A stretch of 29,496 bases of DNA, taken from contig JBGOUY010000015.1 of assembly GCA_041477795.1 (NCBI GenBank), positions 1 through 29,496 on the forward strand. Reading direction: 5' to 3'. Under the pieces are notes generated by a model that ran no database searches, had not been told where the DNA came from, and was given only the letters and a program-made list of their open reading frames with translations. This stretch comes from DATFMP01 sp041477795 (lineage in GTDB: Bacteria; SAR324; JACQKK01). This document shows positions 18,148 to 25,960 of the stretch, in pieces. A program made the position numbers and the translations under genes. The number at the start of each line of letters is the position of its first letter. Position 1 is the stretch's first letter.

Positions 18148-19505
18148 TTTGACACCTCCGCCCAAATGCGCTCCAACGCAGCCACACCCTTGTCGTCTGG
18201 CACGTAATGCCGCTCGACTCTCATTTCCCCGATAGCCTTGACAACGTCAGAGTGCTCCGAAATGTCCGTCGGACCTGCACTTTCATTAGCGTGAATTAGG
18301 ACGTTCTGCAAGACGTCTCGATCTCCGAAATCATGGACCCCGTACGCCGTAACACTTGTCTTATCCGTCAAAACCGTCCTTCCGAATAGCAAGCCATCCT
18401 TGGTGCCGTCCAATTTTTGAAGTTCCCGCCTAAGACGATTCAGCGAAGTGCCAGGGCTGTTCCCAGCGACGGCACCCGCGTCAAAGCACTTAAAGAGACG
18501 CCGCTCTAGAAGCCGCTTCGACATGTCGGCTATGTAAGGATCGGAGCTTGATTGCATGAAGTTTACGGCTCCCCAAATCGAAAAGTCGTCTAGTTGAACA
18601 TATTCACTTACCGTTGGATCGCTACTTGATAGAAACTTAGCTATAGGATGTTCAGATGGTATTGGACAAGCTTTCCGGTCTTTAGACCGGACCTTGGTGC
18701 TTGCCTCTTTAAGCAGTGCCATAAGGATCTGCTCCGCCGCCCTAGTTGTCTTATGAAGATAAACTTGTGAATAGAGATGGAACCGAGACAGCAGATAGCC
18801 TTCGGCTGCTTGTAGGCCCTTATGATTCAGACACAATCCGGTTATATCGTCAAAGTCTTCCTTTTCACCCATTGTGAGCTTGTCGATGACCAAACAGTCA
18901 AGGAGCCAATCGAAATCGAAACCACCGAGCCCGGTCCCCGTCATGTATCTATCGCGGCGCAAATAATCGAGCCGATCGGCGTCAAATTGACTTGAAACGA
19001 TTGACGAATATATGTCGCGGGGCCCTTCTGCCTTGATGACCGCACCTATCTCGTTGGCCAGCCCCGAGCCTCCTGCACCTACAAGGACAGCATGGATTTC
19101 CGTATCTCCTTCGATGATTCTGGAAGACCATTCTTCGTGATCGACGTGAATCCCGATGTTCTCTTGCACCTTCTTGAAGGCATGACTAAATGGCCCATGA
19201 CCGACGTCATGGAGTAATGCGGCCAGAAGTGCTACCCGCGCTCTTGTCGCGTCCACAGACCCCGCGATTTGCCTAATGCGCTCAAGCAAGAGCCTTGCGG
19301 TGTGATAGACGCCAATGCTGTGGGAAAAGCGAGTGTGTGTAGCGCCCGGATAGACAAACTCCGAAAACCCAAGCTGCCTAATACGACGAAGCCTTTGAAA
19401 CTCGCGCGTGTTGATCAACTTCCATGCAATACGATCCACGTCGCTGGCCACTCGGAAAACTATCAGGCCATGAACGAAGTCTCTAATCCTCCGATCCTTT
19501 TCCAT
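18144..19505 (-). CDS. SAMHD1/YwfO-like HD-domain (deoxy)nucleotide phosphohydrolase
   Basis: 453 aa, cytoplasmic. HD metal-site residues are all present: H62 (FSHSIGVYH), H99-D100 (LLHDVGHGPFSHAF) and D177 in QFDADRLDYLRRD, the same order and close to the same spacing as in SAMHD1 (H-HD-D; SAMHD1's DVDKWDYFARD aligns with this segment). A downstream stretch (AAEGYLLSRFHLYSQVYLHKTTRAAE) is also typical of the group. Members hydrolyse dNTPs to deoxynucleosides and triphosphate. ATG 19505 has GAGG four bases upstream; a good promoter (TTGATG-N18-TATAAA) lies about 45 bases ahead. It overlaps the YwgA-like gene by four bases. The GC content is much lower than in neighbours. Substrate and a defence role are inferences; a housekeeping dNTPase or a ppGpp/NTP hydrolase are alternatives. 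Confidence 0.88.
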   Translation of the reverse strand: MEKDRRIRDFVHGLIVFRVASDVDRIAWKLINTREFQRLRRIRQLGFSEFVYPGATHTRFSHSIGVYHTARLLLERIRQIAGSVDATRARVALLAALLHDVGHGPFSHAFKKVQENIGIHVDHEEWSSRIIEGDTEIHAVLVGAGGSGLANEIGAVIKAEGPRDIYSSIVSSQFDADRLDYLRRDRYMTGTGLGGFDFDWLLDCLVIDKLTMGEKEDFDDITGLCLNHKGLQAAEGYLLSRFHLYSQVYLHKTTRAAEQILMALLKEASTKVRSKDRKACPIPSEHPIAKFLSSSDPTVSEYVQLDDFSIWGAVNFMQSSSDPYIADMSKRLLERRLFKCFDAGAVAGNSPGTSLNRLRRELQKLDGTKDGLLFGRTVLTDKTSVTAYGVHDFGDRDVLQNVLIHANESAGPTDISEHSDVVKAIGEMRVERHYVPDDKGVAALERIWAEVSK

Positions 19506-19549
19506 TCTGCCTCGACGGGATGAAAACTTTCGAGTTCCCTCGTCATTGC

Positions 19550-19579
19550 TTTATACGTCGAGCAGATGGGCGCCATCAA
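19550..19579 (-). promoter_or_regulatory. Sigma-70-type promoter of the HD/YwgA operon
   Basis: On the minus strand, TTGATG (19579-19574), an 18-base spacer and TATAAA (19555-19550), followed 45 bases later by the HD gene ATG. Among the clearest promoters in the window, it makes the two-gene unit independently transcribed. Confidence 0.65.
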
Positions 19580-19617
19580 GGATTAAGTTTCCAGCGGCGC
19601 CCCCAACGGCGCGCCCG

Positions 19618-19848
19618 TCAGGGGGCCGTCTCCAGGACGCGCGTGTGGTGGATTTCCTTGCGGCCGAGCCGACGCACCTGGCGCTTGTCCACGGTGACGA
19701 CCGCCACCGTCTCGCCACCGAACGTCACGAACTCGACCTCGAAACCAGAGTCGCCGTGCAGGAGCACGACGGTCCCCACGTCGCCGGCCTTCAGACCGTG
19801 TTCGGGCAGGTCCTCTGCCAAGGCGATGACATCGAGCTCGCGGATCAT
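19618..19848 (-). CDS. DUF4926 domain protein
   Basis: 76 aa. The sequence ELDVIALAEDLPEHGLKAGDVGTVV, then FEVEFVTFGGETVAVVTV, matches the DUF4926 pattern (LxDVVALxEDLPEHGLxxGxVGTVV...FEVEF). This is a small SH3/KOW-like beta fold of unknown function, often found as an orphan near toxin-antitoxin or other accessory genes. The ATG at 19848 gives the complete domain; only a weak purine-rich stretch precedes it. It sits 113 bases upstream of the HD gene on the same strand and 42 bases beyond the stop of the phosphatase-family gene. It may belong to the accessory block or to the phosphatase transcript. Confidence 0.8.
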   Translation of the reverse strand: MIRELDVIALAEDLPEHGLKAGDVGTVVLLHGDSGFEVEFVTFGGETVAVVTVDKRQVRRLGRKEIHHTRVLETAP

Positions 19849-19889
19849 TCCGGTGCATCCCCCTGGCCAGCAGGTCGAGCGGAAACAGA

Positions 19890-21191
19890 CTATGCCTCCA
19901 CCAGCGCCCCCAGCGGCGCGCAGAGGAAGGGCACGAAAACCTCGTTCCAGGTGAGGCTGCCGTGCTGGGAGACGAGCTGGCTCTCGAAGGGGGTGGCGGC
20001 CTTGGCCGGGTCGCGCCGGCGCCAGTTCCAGCCGTCGTCCAGCAGCACGACCAGGTCGCCCAGGGATTGGCGCAGCCAGGCCTCGTGCGCGGGGTCGGCG
20101 CCACCCCCGGCAGCGCCGCCCGCGCCGTCCATGGGCGGGCCGGTGAGGGCCTTGATCTCGTCGAAGGTGAAGACCTGGCCGTGCTCGCCCGTGTGCTCGC
20201 GCAGCCAGGCGTGCACGGGCGCCTCCTGGCCGCGGTCGAGGTAGACGTGCATGACGCGCCCGGAGTTGCCGATGGCGCGCGTGTGCGCCTTGAGCCAGTC
20301 CGCCGGCTCGCCATAGAGCGGCAGGTGCGAGTGGAGGGTGCTCTGGCCGTGATCGGCCACCACCAGCAGCGCAGTCTCCTCCCGCACCGCCGGGGGCAAC
20401 GCGGCCGCCATCCAGGCCAGCGAGTCCTCGATGTGGCGCAGGGCGAGGCCCATCTGCGGGGAGTCGCCCGTGAGCACGTGGCTGAGGGAATCCACGTCCT
20501 CCAGGTACACGCCCACCCAGCCCGTCTCGATGGCTTGCAGCATCTGGGCGGCCTTGGTGAAGCCCTCCAGGGGCGCCATGAAGCCGACGAGCTGCGTGCG
20601 GCCGTAGATCAGGGTGGACAGGCCGCTGCCGACGATGTGCCGGTTCATGAGCTGGTAGCCGGGCGGCACGCCGTTGGCGCGATCGAGCAGGCCCGGCTCG
20701 CGCTTCCAGCGGTTCACGTCGAAGCCGCTGGCGCTCAGCGACGCGCTGGCGCCCGGCACGGTCATGCGCAGCATGTCCACCACGGCGCCGGGAAAGTCCT
20801 TCCAGATGACGTGGCCCGGGATGCCGTGCCGCGCGGGCGGGAGCGCCTGGTACAGCGAGGAGAGCGCGCAGCTCGTGATGGTGGGAAAGACCGAGGTGAT
20901 CCAGGTGCCATGCTGGGGATAGAGCGCCTGGAAGCGCTGCGAGAGCGCCAGCTCCTTGTAGCCCAGGGCATCCAGGCAGAGCAGCAGCACGCGCCGCGCG
21001 CGCCGGGGCGAGCCGGGCGGCAGGTGCGCCAGCAGGTCCGCCGGCTCGGCCAGCGGATGGCCCAGCAGGCGGAACAGGGTGGGGAAGACGCCCGTCAGGC
21101 AGCGCCCGTAATCCGGCCGGTAGAAGCCCGCGCGCTCCGGCCAGCGCAGGCGTTCCATGGCTGGGTCGGGGCGGGCGGCGCTGGGAAGCAT
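19890..21191 (-). CDS. Alkaline-phosphatase-superfamily hydrolase (type I phosphodiesterase/nucleotide pyrophosphatase-like)
   Basis: 433 aa, metal-dependent phosphatase or phosphodiesterase. Superfamily landmarks: first metal Asp in LLLCLDALG (D74), the nucleophile region SVFPTITS (Thr at about 104-106) followed by ARHGIPGH, LEDVDSLSH with the second Asp/His pair, and VVADHGQST. No signal peptide is seen, so a cytoplasmic location is likely unless the N-terminus is longer. Start uncertain: ATG 21191 is chosen, ATG 21158 is the alternative; neither has a strong Shine-Dalgarno. The frame is open further upstream but has no family match. It is transcribed divergently from the YibQ-type gene. 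The substrate cannot be predicted; nucleotide, phospholipid or sugar-phosphate diesters are all handled by this superfamily. Confidence 0.82.
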   Translation of the reverse strand: MLPSAARPDPAMERLRWPERAGFYRPDYGRCLTGVFPTLFRLLGHPLAEPADLLAHLPPGSPRRARRVLLLCLDALGYKELALSQRFQALYPQHGTWITSVFPTITSCALSSLYQALPPARHGIPGHVIWKDFPGAVVDMLRMTVPGASASLSASGFDVNRWKREPGLLDRANGVPPGYQLMNRHIVGSGLSTLIYGRTQLVGFMAPLEGFTKAAQMLQAIETGWVGVYLEDVDSLSHVLTGDSPQMGLALRHIEDSLAWMAAALPPAVREETALLVVADHGQSTLHSHLPLYGEPADWLKAHTRAIGNSGRVMHVYLDRGQEAPVHAWLREHTGEHGQVFTFDEIKALTGPPMDGAGGAAGGGADPAHEAWLRQSLGDLVVLLDDGWNWRRRDPAKAATPFESQLVSQHGSLTWNEVFVPFLCAPLGALVEA

Positions 21192-21450
21192 GGGCAGTGT
21201 CCGGCGGAACGCGGGGCAGAAGGAGCGGCGGCTGCCTTCAATTGTAACCCGAGGGGGGGCCGGGGAGTAAAGCGGCATCTGCTGCGCCCCGCACGCCGGC
21301 CGCCACCGTGAGCTGCCACAGTGCGCTGCCGCGGGGGCCGCACGGTACCGCACAGTGCCGCACAGCGCCGCAGCAAGCCCGCCCGCGCTCAAGCCCGGCC
21401 GGGAGTCAGCCGATACACCGGATACACGGGCGCGCATCCCTGCGCGCCCA

Positions 21451-21484
21451 TTGGAACTCGCAACCGGTTCGGCTAGACTGGCCC
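21451..21484 (+). promoter_or_regulatory. Sigma-70-type promoter of the YibQ-type gene
   Basis: TTGGAA (21451-21456), a 17-base spacer and TAGACT (21474-21479), 41 bases before the GTG start. The -10 and its downstream bases (GCTAGACTGGCCC) resemble the sites upstream of the patatin and uvrA-family genes. Confidence 0.65.
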
Positions 21485-21519
21485 TGGCTGTGCCGGCAAG
21501 CCGAGCGGGGGAGATTCGG

Positions 21520-22548
21520 GTGCATCTGCGGGAAGACGAAAAACGGCTGCGCGTGGCCGCGCAGGGTGTGCTCGCCTTCATCGGCCTGCTGCTGATGGGC
21601 GCGGGGCTGGCCCTGCTGAGCGGCGTCGCGCACACGGGCCAGCCCACGGCGACCACGGCGCTGCTGATCGTGCGTCCGCTCCAGGATCGCGTCGTTCAGG
21701 ACGCCGTTCAAGACGCCGGGCAGGACGCTGCGCAGGAAGCCGGGCAGGGCACTGCGCCCGCGGCTGCGCGCTCCGCGTGGGGCGATAGGGACGAGGCGGC
21801 CGTCTTCGGCCCGCCGCGCGCGACCGAACCCCCGCGGCACGAGGGCCGCCCGCAGCGGGGCCATCCACAAATGGGCCACGCCGCCGTGCGGCTGGCCATC
21901 GTCATCGACGATCTGGGCAACAACCTGGAGTGGACCGAGCGCTTCCTGGCGCTGGGGCAGCCGCTTACCTACTCGATCCTGCCCGCCGTGCCGGCCACCC
22001 GCGCCTCGGCCGCGCGGGTGCGCCAGGCGCACGGCGAGTACATCATCCACATGCCCATGCAGCCCTTCGACTTCCCGCGCGAGAACCCGGGACCCGAGGC
22101 GCTGCTGCTGAACCAGGGCATGGAGGCGACGGCCCAGCGCGTGCGCGAGTACCTGCGCGAGCTGCCGGACGCCGTGGGGGCCAGCAATCACATGGGCTCG
22201 GCGTACACCTACGATACGGACCGCATGCAGGTCGTGCAAACCGTGCTGGCCGAGCACCACCTGTTCTTCTTCAACAGCAAGACCTCCGCCACGCCCGTGC
22301 CGGAGCGGGTGGCGCGCCAGTGGGGCTACGCGTACCTGGAGCGCAACGTGTTCCTGGACAACGATCCGTCCGAGGCGGCCATCGAGCGCGAGTTCCAGCG
22401 CGTCGTGCGCCAGGCGCAGCACGCCGGCCACGCGGCCGCCATCGGCCACCCCTACCCGCAGACGCTGCGCGTGCTGCAGCGCGGCCTGCCGCGGCTGGCC
22501 CGCGCCGGCGTGACGCTGGTGCCCCTCTCGGCGCTGCTCACGCGTTAG
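21520..22548 (+). CDS. Divergent polysaccharide deacetylase (YibQ/DUF610 family)
   Basis: 342 aa, anchored in the inner membrane by one helix (about residues 16-36, VLAFIGLLLMGAGLALLSGV) with a periplasmic catalytic domain. The domain begins LAIVIDDLGNN and continues with YSILPAV, YIIHMPMQPFDFP, ASNHMGSAYT, FFFNSKTS and AIGHPYPQTL, the pattern of the divergent polysaccharide deacetylase family. Its members are usually linked to the cell wall or envelope, with activity not established for most. A low-complexity linker with QDAxQDA-type repeats (VQDAVQDAGQDAAQEAGQ) separates anchor from domain. The start is GTG 21520, chosen for GGGGGAG six bases upstream and an exact fit to the promoter. Repeat copy B begins 22 bases after its TAG. 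Convergent with amtB. Confidence 0.85.
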   Translation: MHLREDEKRLRVAAQGVLAFIGLLLMGAGLALLSGVAHTGQPTATTALLIVRPLQDRVVQDAVQDAGQDAAQEAGQGTAPAAARSAWGDRDEAAVFGPPRATEPPRHEGRPQRGHPQMGHAAVRLAIVIDDLGNNLEWTERFLALGQPLTYSILPAVPATRASAARVRQAHGEYIIHMPMQPFDFPRENPGPEALLLNQGMEATAQRVREYLRELPDAVGASNHMGSAYTYDTDRMQVVQTVLAEHHLFFFNSKTSATPVPERVARQWGYAYLERNVFLDNDPSEAAIEREFQRVVRQAQHAGHAAAIGHPYPQTLRVLQRGLPRLARAGVTLVPLSALLTR

Positions 22549-22565
22549 AGGTTGCGGAAAGACCA

Positions 22566-22675
22566 CAGGCTGCGAGGGAGCAAGCCCCCTCACGCTCCCC
22601 ATATGGAATGGCGCGGCTGCGTTGCAGCCGCGCAAATGCTGCATCTGCAAGGGGGCCGGGGGCAGCGCTCCCGCG
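22566..22675 (-). repeat. Dispersed repeat family, copy B
   Basis: AGGGAGCAAGCCCCCT at 22575-22590, the hairpin GCGCGGCTGC-GTT-GCAGCCGCGC at 22611-22633, and a diverged far end with GGGGGCAGCGCTCCC. Read on the minus strand it aligns along its length with copy A. It lies between two convergent genes, its TGCGAGGG beginning 22 bases after the TAG of the YibQ-type gene. Confidence 0.88.
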
Positions 22676-22704
22676 AGCGCATTCCGTCCCTTTTCCGCAA
22701 CTGG

Positions 22705-24081
22705 CTACGACACGGATTCCCCGTGCAGCACCAGGTCCAGCCCCTGCTCCTCTTCTTCCGCGGTCACGCGCAGGCCGATGGTCCAGTCCAGCACCTTGAG
22801 GATGACCAGGGTCAGCACGGCGTCCCAGACGATGGTGGACAGCACCCCGTAGAGCTGGATCAGCACCTGCCCCGGCGCGCCTTCGATCAGGCCCGGCGTG
22901 CCGCCGATGGCCTTGGACGCGAAGACGCCGGTGAGGAGGGCGCCCAGCGTGCCGCCGATGCCGTGCACGCCGAAGGCATCCAGGGAGTCGTCATAGTGGA
23001 AGCGGTGCTTGAGCCAGGTGGCGCCCCAATAGCAGCCGGCACCCGCCACGATGCCGATGACCAGCGCGCCGCCGGGGCCCACGAAGCCCGAGGCGGGCGT
23101 GATCGCCACCAGCCCCGCCACCGCGCCGGAGATGACCCCCAGCACGCTGGGCTGGCCGCGCAGCCACCACTCCGTGAACATCCAGCTCAGCGCGGCGGCG
23201 GCCGTGGCGAACTGCGTGACGGTCATGGCCATGCCCGCGTGGCCATCCGCGGCCACGGCGGAGCCGGCGTTGAAGCCGAACCAGCCCACCCACAGCAGCG
23301 AGGCCCCGATCACCGAGAGCGTCAGGTTGTGCGGCGACATGTTGACCGAGCCGTAGCCCTTGCGTGGACCCAGCACGAGGCAGCACACGAGACCGGCCAC
23401 GCCGGCATTGATGTGCACCACCGTGCCGCCCGCGTAGTCCAGCACGCCCCACTTGGAGAGGAACCCCCCGCCCCACACCCAGTGCGCCACCGGCGCATAG
23501 ACGATGACCGCCCACAGGCCCATGAACCAGAGCATGGCGGAAAACTTCATGCGATCCGCGAAGGCGCCGGTGATGAGGGCGGGCGTGATGATGGCGAAGG
23601 TCATCTGGAACATCATGAAGACCGTCTCGGGGATGTTCCCGGCGGCCAGCGTGTCGCGCCCGATGCCCATCAGCATCCACTTGTCCAGGTTGCCCACGAA
23701 GCGGCCTTCCCCGGAGAAGGCGAGGCTGTAGGTGGCCACGATCCAGAGCACCGTCACCAGGCAGGTGATCGCAAAGCTCTGCATCAGGGTCGCCAGCACG
23801 TTCTTGCGGCGCACCATGCCGCCGTAGAAGAGCGCCAGGCCGGGGATCGTCATCATCAGCACCAGGGCCGTGGACGTGAGCATCCAGGCCGTGTTGCCCG
23901 TGTCCAGCACCGGCGCCGGGGCGGGTGCTGGGGCGGGAGGTGCCAGGGCGGCCGGTGCGGCGGCGGCCGGAGTGGCCGGGGTGGCCGGCGCCTGGGCCCG
24001 CACGGGGGCGGTGGACGCCAGCAGGCCCAACAGCAGCAAGACCACGGCAGCCGCGAGGGTACGACGAAGCACGAGATTCAT
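22705..24081 (-). CDS. amtB: Ammonium transporter AmtB
   Basis: Inner-membrane ammonium channel/transporter, 458 aa. A signal-like hydrophobic N-terminus (1-30, ending APVRAQ) is followed by an Ala/Pro-rich stretch (31-58) before the conserved core DTGNTAWML...IPGLALFYGG. The pore histidines fall in GTVVHINAGVAGL and DAFGVHGIGGT; GFNAGSA and the cytoplasmic tail TAEEEEQGLDLVLHGE (PII/GlnK contact region) are also present. About eleven hydrophobic segments are evident. ATG 24081 has GGGGAGG two bases upstream. No glnK lies next to it, unlike the common glnK-amtB pair. A sigma-54-like site about 85 bases upstream suggests nitrogen-limitation control. Confidence 0.95.
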   Translation of the reverse strand: MNLVLRRTLAAAVVLLLLGLLASTAPVRAQAPATPATPAAAAPAALAPPAPAPAPAPVLDTGNTAWMLTSTALVLMMTIPGLALFYGGMVRRKNVLATLMQSFAITCLVTVLWIVATYSLAFSGEGRFVGNLDKWMLMGIGRDTLAAGNIPETVFMMFQMTFAIITPALITGAFADRMKFSAMLWFMGLWAVIVYAPVAHWVWGGGFLSKWGVLDYAGGTVVHINAGVAGLVCCLVLGPRKGYGSVNMSPHNLTLSVIGASLLWVGWFGFNAGSAVAADGHAGMAMTVTQFATAAAALSWMFTEWWLRGQPSVLGVISGAVAGLVAITPASGFVGPGGALVIGIVAGAGCYWGATWLKHRFHYDDSLDAFGVHGIGGTLGALLTGVFASKAIGGTPGLIEGAPGQVLIQLYGVLSTIVWDAVLTLVILKVLDWTIGLRVTAEEEEQGLDLVLHGESVS

Positions 24082-24162
24082 TGCCTCCCCACGTAGACAG
24101 AGTCGCGCGGGCGCCGGCTGTCCCGAGCCGGGCCGCTCGTATGGAATGGGTTGTCCCCGAAC

Positions 24163-24179
24163 AGCAAGCAAAGCGCCCC
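24163..24179 (-). promoter_or_regulatory. Sigma-54-like promoter upstream of amtB
   Basis: On the minus strand GGGGCGCTTTGCTTGCT: GG, ten bases, GC, with GGCGC at -24 and TTGCT at -12, close to GGCAC-N5-TTGCW. It is about 85 bases from the ATG. NtrC/sigma-54 control is usual for amtB; I did not identify an upstream NtrC site. Confidence 0.5.
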
Positions 24180-24281
24180 ATTCTTAATGCAATCGCGCTG
24201 CGTCGTCCAGTGGGAAGCATGAAGCGGGCGGGTCGGCGGGGCGGGAGCTCTCCCCGCCCCGCATCCTGCCGGGCGGCCGCC

Positions 24282-24869
24282 TCAGGCCCCGCCGAGGCAG
24301 GCTGCGCAGTCGATGGGGACGAGGCCCGGCGCGACCTCCCGCGCGAAGTTGCGTCCGCGCCCGTGCGTGGCCAGGTAGCGCCGCCAGCCCTGCGTGCTGT
24401 CCGGGCAGACGCCCCCCGCGGCCACGCGCCGCTCCACCGCCGCTTCGTCCTCCCACCCGCCCCCCACCACCTCCTCGGGCTGGAAGCGGATCGACCCGTC
24501 GTACACGCAGGCATAGACGCGGATCAGGCTGCACGAATGGGCGTCCTGGTAGCGGTGGCCGAACAGCTCGTAGATCGGCACGCCCGTCACGCCCAGCTCT
24601 TCCCCGATCTCGCGGCAGGCATTGACCGGGTAGCTCTCCCCGCTCACCACCGTGCCGCCCACGCACATGTCGTGCAGGCCGGGGTAGACGTCCTTGTCCG
24701 GGCTGCGCTGCTGCACGAACACCCGCCCGTCGGGATGGAACACGAAGGTGGCGGTGACGCGGTGCAGCAGGTTGCGGCGCCGGATCTCGCTGCGGGGCAG
24801 GGAGGCCAGCGTGCGGCCGGCCTCGTCGATCCAGTCGACCTGTTCCGGGGGAGAGGGCGCGCGGGGCAT
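24282..24869 (-). CDS. Nudix hydrolase (YfcD/isopentenyl-isomerase-like group)
   Basis: 195 aa, cytoplasmic. The N-terminus VDWIDEAGRTL...PRSEIRRRNLLHR is typical of YfcD-type Nudix proteins. A canonical Nudix box spans residues 72-94 (GTVVSGE...REIGEELGV) with all metal-binding glutamates. YFCD-type and IPP-isomerase-like proteins share the HRxxxxFVFHPDGRxFVQQRS pattern seen here. The C-terminus carries ...PIDCAACLGG, an unusual Cys pair. ATG 24869 yields the expected N-terminus although no strong Shine-Dalgarno precedes it. It lies 200 bases upstream of amtB on the same strand, but amtB appears to have its own promoter. Substrate unknown. Confidence 0.85.
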   Translation of the reverse strand: MPRAPSPPEQVDWIDEAGRTLASLPRSEIRRRNLLHRVTATFVFHPDGRVFVQQRSPDKDVYPGLHDMCVGGTVVSGESYPVNACREIGEELGVTGVPIYELFGHRYQDAHSCSLIRVYACVYDGSIRFQPEEVVGGGWEDEAAVERRVAAGGVCPDSTQGWRRYLATHGRGRNFAREVAPGLVPIDCAACLGGA

Positions 24870-24957
24870 GGGGATGCGGATTCAGGGTGGGGGCAACGCT
24901 GACGGCGCGCCGCCTGCGGACTCTACAGTCCGAATGGGCGTGCGGGGGCGCTGACCT

Positions 24958-25080
24958 GTGCACCCCTTTCTCATTAAGGATTGGCGCGGCTGCGGTGCGG
25001 CCGCGCCAATCCACAAAGGGTGCGGCGCCGAACGCTTGCGCGAGGCGCCAACGGCACAGGGGGCTTGCTCCCTCGCAGCC
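24958..25080 (+). repeat. Dispersed repeat family, copy C
   Basis: Hairpin with a 13-bp perfect stem (GGATTGGCGCGGC at 24978-24990 with its complement at 25000-25012) inside GCACCCCTTT/AAAGGGTGC arms, then AGGGGGCTTGCTCCCT at 25058-25073. Same orientation as copy A. Its TGCGAGGG end is exactly 22 bases from the TAG of the phage-hub-like gene. From that TAG inward it is nearly identical to copy D. Confidence 0.88.
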
Positions 25081-25099
25081 GTTGTCTTTCACAGCCTTT

Positions 25100-25807
25100 C
25101 TACACCTCCCGCCACTCCACCCGCGTCGTCTCGCCGCTGAACACCAGCTTCTCGATGCGGAAGCGGAAGTCGGACTGCACCACCATGCCCGGCCGCAACG
25201 CCGGAATGTAGGGCAGCACGAGGGTGCGGCGCTCGTTGTCGCGCTCGGAGATCAGCTCCGAGCCGATGGGCAGCGGCGCCTTCGTGTACGGCCCCGCGGC
25301 CCAGTGGCCCCAGTACATGCGCCCGTCGGGGAGCTGGAACCAGACCGCGTCGTCCAGCTCCCACGCCTTGGCCAGCGTGGCCAGGGCCAGGCGGCAGTTG
25401 CCGTAGCTGCGGAAGCGCACGTGCCGCTCGTCCAGGTACGCCGCGCCGGCGGGCAGCAGGAAGCGCAGGCCGGTCGTCTCCTCGATCTTGGCGATCACCA
25501 TGCGCGGCGTGCAGTGCATCAGGTTCAGCACGAGCTTGAGATCCAGCACCGTGCACAGTTCGTTGGCGTCGATGCGCACGCGCCCGGGCGCGAGGCGGCG
25601 CGTCCCGTTCACGGCGCCGGTCAGCACGAGGTACTCCTGCGCGTCGCCCACGCCCACGTAGAGCTCCAGCAGGGCCCGCTCCAGGCGCTGCCGCTCCTCG
25701 AGCACCTCGAAGATGCCCGTGCCCACCTCGCTCAGCTCCAGCCGGACGTAGTCCGAGGCCAGCGCGATGGGGCGGCCGTTGATGAGCAGGCGCTTGGTCA
25801 GGCGCAC
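25100..25807 (-). CDS. Orphan protein resembling phage baseplate hub/late-control D proteins
   Basis: 235 aa, soluble, beta-rich. I do not recognise a firm family. The central and C-terminal parts (VRFRSYGNCRLALATLAKAW, then LPDGRMYWGHWAAGPY, then LPYIPALRPGMVV and RIEKLVFSGETTRVEW) recall gpD/gp27-like tail-hub proteins, which have a LRPGM element and a closing RxEW strand. The start is GTG 25807 with GGAGG four bases upstream; the frame is open to 25975, but that extension is Pro/Ala-rich, enters the 25961-26091 repeat and looks non-coding. No tail, capsid or lysis gene adjoins it, so it is either a remnant of a prophage-like cluster or a host gene borrowed from one. Repeat copy C follows its stop. 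Confidence 0.6.
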   Translation of the reverse strand: MRLTKRLLINGRPIALASDYVRLELSEVGTGIFEVLEERQRLERALLELYVGVGDAQEYLVLTGAVNGTRRLAPGRVRIDANELCTVLDLKLVLNLMHCTPRMVIAKIEETTGLRFLLPAGAAYLDERHVRFRSYGNCRLALATLAKAWELDDAVWFQLPDGRMYWGHWAAGPYTKAPLPIGSELISERDNERRTLVLPYIPALRPGMVVQSDFRFRIEKLVFSGETTRVEWREV

Positions 25808-25960
25808 GATGCCTCCGGTGGAGCCCCCCGCGCCCGCGGCGTGCGCAGGGGCGGGCGGGGTGCGGGTGTGGCGCGGGCGGGCGGGACGCGGCCGCTGCGC
25901 CCCTCCAGGGTACCCGCCCCGCCGGGAGCCGACAAATCCCCCGGCCCGCGCGCCGGCGGG

